Under the pieces are notes generated by a model that worked only from the letters and a program-made list of their open reading frames with translations, did not search any database and was not told the origin of the DNA. Below are positions 10,670-22,344 of a DNA stretch of 64,000 nucleotides, piece after piece; position 1 is the first letter of the stretch, and each line of letters begins with the position of its first letter. Origin of the DNA: Aradus depressus (Eukaryota; Arthropoda; Insecta; Hemiptera; Aradidae). Location of the stretch: contig OY759223.1 in assembly GCA_963662175.1 (NCBI GenBank), positions 4,249,549 to 4,313,548 on the forward strand. Reading direction: 5' to 3'. The position numbers and the translations under genes were made by a program.

Positions 10670-10876
10670 GGGTCTTCCTCCACTGCTGGACAGTGGATGG
10701 TTGGGCAGTGTGGTGGGAGGGTCAGCGCTGGTCTCCCGCCGCCTCCTCCCCTCTCCACTAGTTGGAAAGTGGTATATGGCAGTGTGCGGGAGTCCTACTG
10801 GTCCTGTCCCTATTCACTTCTGCTTATTGTTATTGTAGGATAAATAAAAAAAAAAAAATAATAAAAAAAAAAAAAA
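10670..10876 (+). mobile_element. Short 5'-truncated retroposon with poly-A tail
   Basis: About 207 bp of GC-richer sequence ends in GATAAATAAA plus a long A-rich tail. It is flanked by AGTAATCTTAG (10659-10669) and AGTAGTCTTAG (10877-10887), an 11-bp target duplication with one mismatch. It is probably a LINE 3' end; the family is not identified. Confidence 0.6.
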
Positions 10877-10889
10877 AGTAGTCTTAGTA

Positions 10890-13078
10890 ACAGTTTGTAG
10901 CGACTGTTCATTTTTTGTCTTTTCAGTCTCATCCCCCCACCGCCTAGCCTGCGCCTACTGGGAACGGTATCAAGTAGTCAATAGGTAGTGTTTCTACTTG
11001 GGACTTAAGGTGCACCGGTTATCCAATAGGATCATCTCTTGTAACATCTCCAACTTCTTCAGATGTAATCTAGAACCCTATTGGATGACATAGTTTCAGC
11101 TTAACCTGATACTTTAATGGTAAAGACCTATAGTTTATAATAATTGTTTAAGATAATTGACTTTTATACAAATTATTATGTATACAATAATTGTATTAGG
11201 TGTCAGGTTGAGCTTCTGAACAGCTGACTGCTGATTCAGTTGATCATTAGAGCTTTCTGTCACCCGAGGTTCCGTAATTAGGTTGCGCACGTCACTCAAC
11301 ACTGCAGAGTTGACGTTACAGATGGCTTTTCCTCTGTCATTCACTGCATTCAGTCTATAATCTGTAAAAGGATAGGTCTACTAACCACTCTTAAAACATT
11401 GATCAATACAGTTCAGTTGTCCGTTTTATATTGAGAAATGAGTCATGTTTTTGGAACATATTGAAGAATGCCGCAACTGGCCCAACGTCAAGGATGGAGT
11501 TACACCCCACAGATTGTACAATGTCTGAAGATGAAAGAATAATAGTGACACTCTGAATACACTGATCTATGAACAACAAATGGTTGGGTTTGTTTACTTG
11601 TTATGGAGAAAGCGGCTTATGTTTTTGGAACAGACTGAAGTGTGCCATCCTCTTTTACCCTCAACCCCAGCAAATATTGATGTTATTTATACCAAAAAGC
11701 CCGGGCATGTTGAAATTTTAGCCCCCACTGGTATTATATCACCGATTCGGAAGGTAATTAGAGACCTGAGCTTTGTTCAAGGAGCCTCTGACCAATACAT
11801 AAACCTGATATGAAGGACTAACGACAAACTAACAGATAGTTTCATTAATTTAATGGAACAGATTATATTTAATTATATTGAAAAGCTGACAATGGACGAT
11901 GGATAGAATATTACCAATGAGCCCTGTGTCATAGGATCTGCAGGACATTCAAGTTATTTCGTCGGATAGGAACGTCTCTCTATATTTTTTTTTTTACAAA
12001 CATCCACATTAGATTCTCCATGTAATGAATATTTTTGGAAAATTTATATTGAGTTTGCAATAGGCAAAAACGGCGTTTGAATTTGCAAACCATGTCTTTT
12101 TGCGAGCATTGGCCGTCTTTAACTTATTTTTAGCTAGCTCACTTCCGATTTTAGCAGATTTCTTACTTTTTTTTCTGTCTCTTGTTATTAAGCTCTTATT
12201 TGGGTCCATTTTAGATTAATATTATGGCGGATAGTTCAGTTTTCTCTCCAATTAAACACTATTTCTAGCCAATTTCTTTGGGACGCCATGAATTTTTTTT
12301 TTTTTTTTGGTTGACAAACAAAAATTTTTTGGTACAAACCAAGTTCTATTGAAATAAAAAAAAAAGTTCGATTATTGAAAGTTGGGTGCTAATTTCACAT
12401 AGTGTTTGTGAAAGAAAGGTAGACCTGTCAGTGTCTTCTTTTGTTTATTATTTCGAAGTAAACACAACGCACTGGGGTTGGAGAGCAACCTCTTTGAAAT
12501 ACCGGGAAAATGTTCAATCCCCCGCGCCCGGACCCCCAGTACCTACATATTTCGAATTTTTCTGTTTCCGTTTCGTCTATTCATCCAATTTTGATTCTGA
12601 AAAAAGATTTGATTTCTTTGAACCGTCTACTTTCGTCGCACTACCTGTAATTTGTTTAAAAAGAAAAAGATAACATGTAAAAAAAAATAATAATAAAAAA
12701 TGATTACGATGACTCCGATCCGATGATGGAGAACTGAGTGACGAATACAAAAATAAATGGGGGCTGAAGAACGTCAGGACTGCCATCATTGACAAAAAAA
12801 TATACCGTATACGACTGGTAATTCTGTTGTTGATACTAAAATTTGTTATTTCAAAAGACAGATTCAAAACATGAAATATGGTTGAAATATGTTCAGATTT
12901 TTCCCAAATTCAGTCAAAAGTCTCATTGGTACTAATGTAATTTCAACAGGACAGATTAAAAAGCTTATCCCCTCTCTTCAATCACTTGGCCAATCGCCTC
13001 TTTTCGCTTTTCTTTGTTATTCTTAACTTTAGTGAAAAAAGTATAGAATAATAAAATGACAATTAAATGAAAAGGTCT
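10890..13078. other. Non-coding stretch, no recognisable gene
   Basis: Several open frames of 60-100 residues occur (for example 11580-11813 and 12386-12673, plus; 12009-12209, minus). None shows a motif, splice context or homology I recognise. Long T and A runs are present at 12290-12310 and 12355-12365. Confidence 0.45.
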
Positions 13079-13080
13079 TT

Positions 13081-13192
13081 TAGTTAGTTGTTACTAGTCA
13101 TGCCCGGGCTTCAACTATGAGGTCATATCGTCTCTTTCGTCACTCTGGTATGAGCCTGACTCCACTCTGGGAGTCCTGAATGTTGCATATCG
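13081..13192 (-). mobile_element. SINE 3' fragment
   Basis: Tail (CTAACTAA type) and the 3' body only. The family match ends near 13190. Confidence 0.65.
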
Positions 13193-13431
13193 AGGCTTTT
13201 TCACCTCCCTGATGAAAAACCTAAATGTTTTTCTACCGTCAATTTGGAAATTAGAGGTCGAAAAATATGAAATTCCGATGAGAACTCCGCATCGAGTTTT
13301 CCACAAAACAGGAAAAGGATAATAAATAAAAAATTATAATAATAAATACGAGATTATAAATTTAAATTAAATGTTTATTTTCCATAAATTAAATTTCTCC
13401 AGTTGGGTTGTTGAGGTGTTGAAAGACATAT

Positions 13432-16256
13432 TTAGTAGTAGAGACCATAGGGAGATGGAACATAGGCACCACCAGTCCAGGAGGGGATGTAGCCGCCAGA
13501 GTACGCCAGAGGAGCAGAGTACGCCAGGGGTGAAGCAGCATAACCACCGTAGCTTCCCAGAAGGACCTGCTTCTTGGCTCGTTCCTGCTGTCCCTGCGGG
13601 GTGTCGGCGGGGTAGGCTAGCACGCAGGCCACGGCCAGGGCGAGGAAGAACTGGAAAAAAAGGTGAACATCAGGAAACATATACATAATATATGAAGAAC
13701 GAAACTGCACGTAACTTTCCCATACGGCTGTTAGTGGGCATTGGAAAAAAATAGCGCAATGCATCTCATTTAATTAAATAAATTATAGAACAGGAACAAA
13801 TATTATTTTATGTTATTTTGACTCATGCCTGACTTTAACTTCGAGGTCATATCGCCTACTACCAGAGCACTCTATCGTTACTCTGGTGGACATAAGTTCG
13901 AATCATCTACGGGAGTCCTAAATTTTGCCTGCTCTAAATTTTTTATTCACCTAGGGTAAGGGTATTTATCGAGTACCTCACATCTTAAACGCTCAACGCC
14001 CATTCGAAGGAAGGCGAGCTCAAGGTCTTCGGCGGGGTTTCGAACCCGCGATCTTGAGCTCAGTCGGCTAACCTCGGAGCAACCGGCGCCCACAAGTAAC
14101 TAATAACAATGGAAAGTAACTTGGTACAGTTTCCATGGTAACAACAGAGATTTTTATACTTTTATTTTCCTTGAGGACGCCGGTAGCTCTGTGGTATGCT
14201 TGCTTACTGAGCTCAATATCATTCGAGCACGCCGTCTTTCGGATGTGACGCTAAGCAATAGGAATAAAAATTTAGGGCAGGCAAAATTTTGGACTTCCAT
14301 ATTAGAGTCGGGTTCATATCCACAAGAGTGACGGAAGAGAGCTCTGGTAGTAGGCGATACGACCCAGTAGTTAGAGCCCTTGTATCCATAATAACTAACT
14401 GAATTTATTTTCCTTAATATTAATTATTTTAACTAACCACTGAACAGAATACATAAGAGAGTTTTAAACATTTTAAATTTTTTTTATCCTACGATCTGAT
14501 ATTTTGCCAAAACTTCAAGGGACCTCTAAAGCATTTAAATTGCAAAAAAAATAATTCATACAAATATATACAGCTGCCATATTCATTAAAGTTCTAAAAA
14601 CTTTAGATTCAAAAATTAATTTTAGAAAAAAAAAAAATATTTTTGTTTAAGCTCTAAAGTTATGCACTATTTTATCTTTGTAACTTCATAACTGATAATA
14701 CCAGCAAACACAGCGTGGTTTTGAAACCGCTTAATGAATTGCCAAACTTAAAATCGATTATTCAGTTCGATTAAGTTCAGATTATACACTATATACATTT
14801 TGAAAATCGATGTGTCATCACTCACGGACTTCTGAATACGGATACTAAATTTCATGACTATACATTCCTTACATCGACAGTTACTAAGGTTTTTGAGTTG
14901 AGCCCCCCTTCCCAGATCTCCAGCCTTTCCAGTCCACCGATTTTACTGATAATGGACAAGTGTTGTCCTGGACCCATATATGAAATTTCATGTCGATCGA
15001 TTGACTCTATTGGGTTCATAGAGATATACAAATTGACAAGAAATTTTATTTAATTTTTGGTATTTGGGGGTCGAAAACATGATATTCTGGTGAAAATTTT
15101 CTGGCCGATTACGTAACTTCCCCTATTCTTCGAATAGATGGGGGAAGGGGGGAAGTAAATCAATTATTTAGTTTTTGTGGAAAAAAGAGATTGGAAAAGT
15201 TGGAGCTGAATATTGTCTTGAACAAAAAACATGTAGTGCAATGGAGTAAACTATTTTGTACTTAGTATATACCATAGTTTTTATATACTATAGTTAGTAT
15301 ATACTATAGTTAGTATATACTATAGTTAGTATATACTATAGTTAGTATATGCTTTAAGCTATTGTTTCAGCTTTTATAATACGTATAAAGAATCTGCTGA
15401 GAGGAAACTAAAGCAGTCTGGGAAAGTTTTGCAATTAAAACTTTAGAAGAAAAACATTTTACTTAATAAAAAGTATAGTGGAAGTTATGTAATCATTCAA
15501 ATGTCGATGTTGAGTTTTCACCGGAATATTATGTTTTCCGACCTCTTAATTCCAAAAATGAAAAAAGTACATAAATGAATCAACGGGAACTCAATTGAAA
15601 ACCTTAATAACTCCCGATAGAATGAATGTATCGCCATGAAATTTTATATGTGTATCCAGAACTCCAAAAAGGCCAACACCTTTTCAGCCAAATCGGCCAA
15701 TGGGAAGGAGGGAATACGAGGGTAGGACCCAAGACAAGAACGATATCCGGATAAGCAAGACTGCTCCTTATTTTCCGGATAAGTGAAATGTTCCCCCTTC
15801 CCTGGAATACCATCTAAAACGAGTATCGAATTTTTGACCGACTACTTAACTTCCTTTATACTTCGTATCGCTGGGGAAGTAAATGTTTCCAAAATAAAAT
15901 GATTTCTTTTTGTACTGTATTTTGATATCCGGATAAGCAAGACTGTTCCTTATTTTCCGGATAAATGAAATGTTCCCCCTTCCCTGGAATTCCATCTAAA
16001 AACCGTATCGAATTTTTGACCAACTACTTAACTTCCCTTATACTTCGTATCGCTGGGGAAGTAAATGTTTCCAAAATAAAATGATTTCTCTTTGTACTGT
16101 ATTTTGATATCCGGATAAGCAAGACTGCTCCTACTTCTCCGGATAAGTGAAATATTCCCCCTTCTAACTATAGAAAGAAGTTACAACATTTCATCCTAAG
16201 CCACTACATATATAGATAGAGAAATGTCTACTTACAAGAAATTTGATGTAAGCCAT
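13432..16256 (-). CDS. Two-exon secreted peptide precursor, Tyr/Gly-rich member
   Basis: Exon 1 (16236-16256) codes MAYIKFL and ends at a GTAAGT donor. After an intron of about 2.6 kb, exon 2 (13432-13650) starts at a CAG acceptor with FFLALAVACVLAYPA, giving a 79-residue precursor. Residues 1-21 are a hydrophobic signal peptide. The spacer DTPQGQQERA is longer than in the sister genes and ends in KK-Q. The mature part is rich in Tyr, Gly, Ala and Pro and ends PYGLYY. Cleavage after KK would leave an N-terminal Gln able to form pyroglutamate (inference). AATAAA lies on the minus strand at 13374-13379. The intron holds SINEs and tandem repeats. I read it as a secreted peptide or cuticle/secretion component; the specific role is unknown. 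Confidence 0.85.
13813..14092 (-). mobile_element. SINE, moderately diverged
   Basis: Has head, B-box-like GGTTTCGAACC (plus-strand reading) and body, with an internal deletion in the middle. It lies inside the intron of the peptide gene. Confidence 0.75.
14175..14400 (+). mobile_element. SINE, internally deleted
   Basis: The head 'gccggtagctctgtggtatgc' joins almost directly to 'gcacgccgtctttcggatg', so the B-box region is lost. The tail is AATAACTAACTGA. Confidence 0.75.
14830..15155 (-). repeat. Family P fragment
   Basis: Contains the reverse-orientation core (ttcatgtcgatcgattgac..tagagatata-like) and the terminal block with 'aacttcccctattcttcgaatag'. Confidence 0.5.
15257..15352. repeat. 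16-bp tandem repeat
   Basis: About five copies of a unit reading AGTATATACTATAGTT, each itself nearly palindromic. Lies within the intron of the peptide gene. Confidence 0.85.
15475..16160. repeat. Family P copy with internal tandem duplication
   Basis: The family core at 15590-15700 is followed by a unit beginning GATATCCGGATAAGCAAGAC at 15742, 15933 and 16106 (spacing 191 and 173 bp). Each unit contains the family's 'acttcgtatcgctggggaagtaa' end. A tandem amplification of one end of the element. Confidence 0.75.
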
Positions 16257-16307
16257 TTGGGTGAGGTTGGTTGTTCAGCTGATGAAGGACTGATGTTGCA
16301 ACGAAAC

Positions 16308-16324
16308 CCACCTTCTCTTTTATA
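16308..16324 (-). promoter_or_regulatory. TATA box of the Tyr/Gly-rich peptide gene
   Basis: TATAAAAG on the minus strand at about 16317-16324. The initiator-like CATCAGTCC lies at about 16288-16296 and the ATG at 16256. Spacing matches the sister genes. Confidence 0.65.
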
Positions 16325-16339
16325 CTAGAAGAGCTTCTC

Positions 16340-17340
16340 AGAGGGCGAGAGGTCGTGGCAAAAATAATACAAAAATTTAGCGAATCCAGCAGACGGAGCC
16401 TCGCCTCACGTAATTTGTCTATAATAAGGGGGCCTTGGGGCTCAGCGCGCAGGCGCAAACCAAAAAAAAAATAGAATCCATTAAACCCAAGCTATCATTT
16501 ATAGATATATCTATTCTGAAGATACGTTATTTTGGGCGTTGAGGATTTTTTTTTTTATTTTTATTTTTCTATCTGGAGGCTGGAAACAGGTTTGGAAGAT
16601 TTAACGACCCTTTGTAAGACTTTCGTGAAGAACTGGTCCGACCAGGATACTGAACTCTGGGTCGCCAAAACTAACAAAGCTTTGTTATGATTTACAATTC
16701 ATTTTTTCTTACGAAACATTTCAATGTGTGATCAGATTATAATTCTCAGATGTATATTGGCAATAGGTAAAACAGGAGAAATGTTTTCACAAATCGATAA
16801 TTGGAACATTGGCTTCAAATAGCACCTTGAGCATGTCGTCCTTCGGATTGGTCGTTAAGCTATGATTTCGAGAGAGCCGACGAAGCGCTCTGTTAGTAGG
16901 CAATATGATGGATATGTTCCATGCCACTTCTTAGAACTCTTGTGTACCCCCGGGTTGTCCTGTCATTGTCAATGTCAAGTTGAATGTGTGTCATATGGTA
17001 TATGACTCAGGATCAACTGGCCAGGGTCGCCTCGTCGACCTTGTGACTTAATCCTAAAGAGACATTCCAATCGTTAAGGTGCACATCAGGATCATTGCAA
17101 GACGCCCCCAACACTGACAGATAGGAACTGATCTTCTTACCTCACTTCTTGCAGTTCACTCTCTACTTCATCAGTCTACTTTCACATTCCGAGCTAACAA
17201 TTCTCATAATTACATCGGCAGTTATTACGGACTTTACTTAAGCCCTTCCTTTGATCTCTTCTTCTCCTTTGGTCAATTTAGCTGAATGTGTCGGTCAATT
17301 TAGCTGAAGGTGTCGTTCTCATACAAAAACATAGACAGAC
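16340..17340. other. Region 5' of the peptide gene; only a SINE scrap recognised
   Basis: A degenerate SINE piece (ccttgagcatgtcgtccttcgg type) lies at about 16818-16925, plus orientation. I see no gene in the rest. Confidence 0.4.
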
Positions 17341-17354
17341 ACTAATTGTTACTT

Positions 17355-18090
17355 CCCCAGTTAGGTATGTTATGTAATCGATCAGAAAGTCGAAGTTGAG
17401 TTTTCAACGGAATTTCATGTTTTCCGACATCCTGATTCTAAAAACGAAAAATGACAAATTTTCTGTATTTAGTACGAATTATATGTAATCTAGGAGGTAA
17501 ATTTGGCTGAAAAACTATTTCTTGCTTAGGGTCTTCCCAATCCTCATATATATAAAATATGTTAATTAAACTAATCATTACATTGGCGTGTTTTGAATAG
17601 TTACACCTTTCCCTTCGGCCGATTTCACTGAAATTCCCTTCGGCCGATTTCACTGATTAAGCCAGTAGGTAGATACTTCTCATAATGTGACTGTCCTGTC
17701 GATATATTCTTCACATCGACAGTTTCTTTGTATTTGTATTTGTATTAAACCCCCCTCTACTGCCATCCCTTCGGCCATTTCGGTTGGGAATCAGGGAGGC
17801 TCACCCTTATGGAATTTTGAATTTGGTGTCAATATATTCATAATATCAACAATTATTAGGATTTTTTTAATTCCCCAATAGATATCCCATTTCGTTTCTG
17901 GATACATATATAAAATGTCATGTTGCTAACTCATTCATTCGAGAGTTATAGTGTTCAAAACAGTGCACGCACCTAAATAAAAATTAAATTTTCTTTTTTC
18001 ATTTTGAAATTCATGAGGTTGGAAAACAAGAAATTCCGGTGAAACTCGAATTTCTGACCGATTATATAACTTATCCTATACCCAAATATG
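17355..18090. repeat. Family P copy, both inverted termini present
   Basis: The left end reads 'acttccccagtt..gttatgtaatcg..cagaaagtcgaagttgag'. The right end (about 18005-18075) is its reverse complement: 'ggttggaaaacaagaaattccggtgaaactcgaatttctgaccgattatataactt'. The middle contains the tandemly doubled 'cccttcggccgatttcactga' segment at about 17610-17655. Confidence 0.65.
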
Positions 18091-18104
18091 AAGATGGCCG
18101 ATGT

Positions 18105-18505
18105 AGTGAGAAGTGATTATTTCACAGGTTGTCAAATAAGATGTAGTCTGATCTCTTTCAGATTTTTTATTTGTATTAGCTAGCCGGCTTTCGAGATTCC
18201 ATCAGTAGTAAATAAAATTTAAAAAAATGTTATAATAAAAATAAACTATAAATAAATAAAACAATCTAAAAACTAACAATTTAAATCCATGAAATTTTAA
18301 ATACACATAAGTTATCTGTCCCTATCCATGAAATTTTGAATTGTATTTACTAAAATATTTTAATTAGGTTAATTTCAAAAAAAGTGTACTTATCAGACTG
18401 CCTGATGATGAGGGCAACCTCGAAAGCCGGCTAGCTAATATAAATAAAAATCTATGAGAGGCAGACTACATGTTATTTGACAACCTGTGAAATATCCTAC
18501 ACCTC
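18105..18505. mobile_element. Hammerhead-bearing inverted terminal repeat (family 3)
   Basis: The arm at about 18121-18194 is the reverse complement of about 18421-18492 (TTCACAGGTTGTC ... GACAACCTGTGAA outer ends). The interior is AT-rich. This is the same architecture as the Penelope 5' palindrome at 1-280, so it is probably a 5'-truncated or solo terminal repeat of another Penelope-like lineage. No RT is present. Confidence 0.6.
18398..18434 (+). ncRNA. Hammerhead ribozyme motif, family 3
   Basis: CTGATGA lies at 18402-18408, stem II GAGG-GCAA-CCTC at 18410-18421, and GAAA at 18422-18425. AGCCGGCT then follows as a self-complementary stem III, with UA at the predicted cleavage site. As in family 1, there is one extra T after CTGATGA. 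A diverged inverted partner lies near 18179-18210. Confidence 0.65.
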
Positions 18506-18572
18506 GTCCAGCTGTAGAAGTGAAATCTTTTATGTTTCTGTATCGTCTGTAATTTATTGCTTAAGGGCAATG

Positions 18573-18670
18573 TTGTTTGGTTATTGTGACTCATGCCCGG
18601 GCTTTAACTTCGAGGTCATATCGCCTACTACCGCTCTGGTGGACCTACCTCTGAGCTACCGGCGCCCTCT
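18573..18670 (-). mobile_element. SINE with large internal deletion
   Basis: The tail and 3' body join directly to the A-box-side head (ctacctctgagctaccggcgccc). About 240 bp of the middle are missing. Confidence 0.7.
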
Positions 18671-18974
18671 TACCTGCAAGTGATCTGTTGTATTCATTTG
18701 CGGAGCCTGAAAGTGACATAACTGAGAAGACAGATATAGAAAGTTAGGTTTGTCCTCAACCTTGACTTCTTCACCAACCTGTCAAGGTGGGTACCTTGAC
18801 TCCTGTCAGGAGCCCGTCACCTTGTACCTTGAAGCCTGCCTCAAGTTCACCTCTTCAGGACAACGGAGTCTTTGTCCTCACGATGGCGTAACTCGAAACC
18901 GGTATACTTTATGTATATATTTTTTGTAGATTCAGACAATATAAAAGTTAAACAACTTTTTTATGTTACTTGCT

Positions 18975-19220
18975 CAAGCAAGGGGAAGTTATGTAATCAG
19001 CTAGAAATTCGATGTCGAGTTTTTACCGGAATTTCATGTTTTCTAATCCCCAACGCGAATTAATCACTAAATTTTTCTCTCAAACCAATCAACGATATTG
19101 GGTTAAAAATTTTAGGGACATCTGAATCACCATACTTAGTTTTGTGTCGAGATATTCGTCACATCGATAGTTGTGAGGGTTTTTAAGTTGAGCCCCTCGG
19201 CCGATTTCCCTGAAAATCCT
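18975..19220. repeat. Family P fragment
   Basis: The left terminal block (gaagttatgtaatcagctagaaattcgatg) is followed by the reverse core near 19140-19220. Confidence 0.6.
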
Positions 19221-19224
19221 GGAC

Positions 19225-19980
19225 CCATTGTGATAATGAAAATTATGTAAAATAAATAAATTAAATAATTGAATAATATAATTATTAATAATTCAAAAAA
19301 ATAAACAAAATTATTAATAATTAAAACAAAAATAATAAATAATGAACTAAAATGACCACATTTCGTGTACAAATTTAATAGCTGGTCTTTTACTAAATTT
19401 TGATTTCTACAGTAGTTTCTGAAAACGGCACTAATAAAAAATAGCAAAAGTTCATTAAATGCAATTTTGAAGAAAGTGCATGTATTTTTAAAAAAATTTC
19501 AATTAACAAACTTTTCATTTGTATTTCTTTTAAATTTACTAAAGAGATGCCATATTGTTTTTCTAAATTTTGCAAAAGTGTTAAGTCTAATCTTACTGGG
19601 TTCACAGGGAAAATAAATAGCATAGAATTAGAGAAAAAATATTTGGGTTTATTTACTTAAACCTTCATTATAAAATTAAAAAATAAGATTGGAACGAAAA
19701 TCAAACTATTTAAAAGAAAAATCTTACAAACTAAATTCTTAAAACTATTTCTGAATTTTTTTTTTTTTTTTAGTATTTTGGCCATTATTTATATCAATGT
19801 TTTATATTTTTGGGCATGTATATTATGTACATATAAATAAAAGTACCTTTGCTTTTTGAGTACCTGCCTTTGATATCCTCTTTAAAGCCTGTCCATCTTT
19901 TCTCTTTTACGTATCTTTTCAAAATGTTATTATTTTTATTTATTTTTTAATTTCTTTATATATATTTATTTATTTAAAAT
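19225..19980. other. Very AT-rich, no gene assigned
   Basis: Two overlapping minus-strand frames (19136-19447 and 19393-19623) have low-complexity translations without a recognised domain. They may be a frameshifted relic of one ORF, which I cannot identify. Confidence 0.35.
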
Positions 19981-19984
19981 TGTT

Positions 19985-20260
19985 ATTATTATTTTATTTT
20001 TATTTTCTATATTTCGCTCATTGTGACCTGATGAACGTAAGAACGTCCCGCAATGGCGTGAAAAAGAGACTTCCGGAAAAGTTATAACATATTATCATCT
20101 TAATTTTAATTAGATAAATAAAAAATATCTACTGTATTAACATTATTATATTTGTACTCATATTTTCATGTATTTATTTATTTATTTCATTTTATTTTTT
20201 AATAATATTGTTAATTTTAATAAGTTAATAAGCTATCTTAATAATACATTCTTATGGTTT
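19985..20260 (+). mobile_element. Hammerhead-bearing retroelement 3' end (family 2), diverged copy
   Basis: CTGATGA lies at 20028-20034, with the stem and GAAA segment decayed (CCGCAATGG). The downstream 130 bp match the better-preserved copy at 25605-25860 ('gaaaaagagacttc.ggaaaagttat...atctactgtatt'). Confidence 0.5.
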
Positions 20261-20284
20261 AACGGAAGTAATATTATTACTAAA

Positions 20285-20545
20285 ATTTGTATAAAATAGG
20301 AACAAGGATACATTCTTGAGGGACGCCAGCCTCAATACTTCGAAACTTCGTCCACCTCAAATAGGATAAAATGAATAGCTTGAGTTTAAAGAGCATGCCG
20401 TCTTGACAGACTTGACTGAAGGCTTGAGCAACGTCAAGGAAGGCAGCCGTGCGATACTCTTTACGTTCAAGCGCCGAAGGATATTTGCTGGTTGTTGGAA
20501 ACATTGCTGGTTGTTGGAACGGAAGGAGCGGAACCCAGTTTGACG
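20285..20545 (-). pseudogene. Jockey-like reverse transcriptase fragment
   Basis: The minus-strand translation has TGFRSFRSNNQQC, then EYRTAAFLDVAQAF (RT motif A region, catalytic Asp in FLD), then DGMLFKLK, and SIEAGVPQECILVPILY (equivalent of the PQGS motif B, with G and S changed). The segment between them is shortened. The YADD motif is not present. A dead fragment. Confidence 0.72.
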
Positions 20546-20702
20546 ACGAAAAAATATTACTGGAATCTAGGTTCTAGGTTCATTCTAGGTAAAATAAAAT
20601 TAAATATTCAAGATTTCAAAAAAAATATAAGAAATTTTATTTTGGAAAATGCCAAATAACACAAGATGTACAGAAGATTTCAATTTTTGGTGTTGATTAA
20701 AT

Positions 20703-22272
20703 CTAGATGTAAAGTCCAGACCAGGGAGAAGACCAGGCAGGAGACCAGGCACTAGTGGCGATAGGAGCGGCATAGGCAGAGGGGACAACAGCGCCTCCCC
20801 AGCTTCCAAGAAGAACCTGCTTCTTGGCGCGCTCGTTCTCGGCGGGGAAAGCCATCACGCAGGCGACAGCCAGGACGAGGAAGAACTGGAAGGAAAACAG
20901 AAACAAGCATTAGAATATTGTTTTGAATTAAGAAGGAGTAAACATCAGGAAGGAGAGAAAGTGGAATAGATAAGCTAAGGATAGAAACTTGGAGCCATTG
21001 TGAAAATTGAAATTTAATTTCCATTAATGATTAACAAAGATACTTATGATATGACAGCTGATATGATACTGACATTTTGAACACCAATAAACGTTGTTTG
21101 TTTTTGTGACCCGAACATTTTTCACCTTTCGATAGAATGAATGTATCAACAGGGCATGTATCAACAGAGCCCCATAAAAACGACATCAATTTGTATCCAC
21201 ATTGAGCTCAGTGGTATGCGTGCTTGCCTTCTGAACTCAAGATCGTGGTTTCGAAACCAGGCCGAGGCCCTTTGTTTACTTTATCTCGGAGATAAAATGA
21301 ACTTAAGCATGCCGTCCTTCGGATGGGACGTTAAGCGATGATCCCAAGCCTGTATGATGTCAGATACTCGTTAAAAATACCCCTGCCCTAGGAGAATAAA
21401 AATTTAGGGTAGGCAAAATTTAGGACTCCCACAGTAGAGTCGGGCTCATGTCCACCAGAGTGACTGGTAGTAGGCGATATCACCTCATAGTTAAAGCCCG
21501 GGCATGAATCATAATAACTAACTAATGCATCCACATAAATAATCAGAAGTTCTTAATTGATATTGATAGATTGGTTTCAGAAGGAGGGCGAAAACTTAAT
21601 TTATTAATTCGCGATGGAGAAGTACATTCCTGGTGATTCTCCGGAGGCTTTTTTGTTAACACATCGGATAATCATCCAGAAAAAATATGTTTATAAAATA
21701 AGCGGTGTAAGTGAAATCCTATCGATACTGTAATTGAGTTATACTGATGAGCACGTGCGTTCAAAAGTTGCAGTTTCATACATTTTACATCGAAGTGAAA
21801 AATCTATGGAAATATTCTTAAAAGTATCAAAAAACCATGAGCACATCGTCCTTTGGATGGGGCGTTAAGCGATGTTTCGATCCTGTGCGATATCAGATAC
21901 TCGTTACTACCCAAACTAACTAAACCAGGATAAGCAAAATTTATGACTCTAACAGTAGAGTCGGGCTCATGTCAACCAGAGTGCTCTGGCAGTGGGGGGA
22001 TATTTCCATGTAAAAAGTCCAGGCATGATTTATAATAACTAAAAATATTTAAAACTAGAAATTGTAATGTTAAAAGATTATTTGTAGATTCTATGGAAAA
22101 CATTTATTTTTAGATACTGATGGTGGGATTTATTTCCCAAAATGTCTATATTCGCTAAGTTGTAAAATCCAAAAAAAAAAAAAAAATAAATTGGAGAATA
22201 TAGCTATGAAAATTTAATTATGAAAAAAAATATTTCAAGTAGTGTACTTACAAGAACTTTGAATGAAGCCAT
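20703..22272 (-). CDS. Two-exon secreted peptide precursor, Trp/Ser/Pro-rich member
   Basis: Exon 1 (22252-22272) codes MASFKVL before a GTAAGT donor. Exon 2 (20703-20885) begins FFLVLAVACVMAFPA after a CAG acceptor. The precursor has 67 residues. After the signal peptide comes ENERA, then KK-Q, then the mature part starting QVLLGSWGGAVVPSAYAAPI and ending WSGLYI. The Ile end differs from the YY of most sisters. The intron is about 1.4 kb and carries two SINEs (21200-21525 and 21838-22040). A polyadenylation AATAAA lies on the minus strand at about 20636-20641. Exon 2 is very similar to those at 46433 and 51474, so these three are the most closely related genes of the cluster. Confidence 0.87.
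21200..21525 (+). mobile_element. SINE, near full length
   Basis: Starts within the A-box region (gagctcagtggtatgcgtgc) and has GGTTTCGAAACC, a complete body and an AATAACTAACTAA tail. It sits in the intron of the peptide gene. Confidence 0.85.
21838..22040 (+). mobile_element. SINE, 5'-truncated and diverged
   Basis: Body from 'gagcacatcgtcctttggatggggcg' to 'ggcatgatttataataact'. No head. Confidence 0.7.
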
Positions 22273-22307
22273 TGCTAAGTAGATAATATCTGTTCCGTGT
22301 GTTGAGA

Positions 22308-22344
22308 ACTGATACTGTCAAACTGCAAACCGTTGGCTTATATA
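22308..22344 (-). promoter_or_regulatory. Core promoter of the peptide gene at 20703-22272
   Basis: TATATAAG on the minus strand at 22337-22344 and the initiator-like ATCAGT at 22308-22313, about 25 bp apart. The ATG follows about 40 bp further on. Confidence 0.75.

Noticed and set aside
12386..12867. Overlapping 95- and 96-codon frames on opposite strands
   Set aside because: No motif, signal or splice context. Low-complexity lysine/phenylalanine stretches suggest chance frames.
13371..13688. 105-codon plus-strand ORF
   Set aside because: It is antisense to exon 2 of the peptide gene. The spliced minus-strand model with signal peptide and promoter explains the region.
19136..19623. Two minus-strand frames as a membrane protein or a mitochondrial insertion
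   Set aside because: The hydrophobic look comes from A/T-rich codons. No mitochondrial gene motif or conserved domain is seen.
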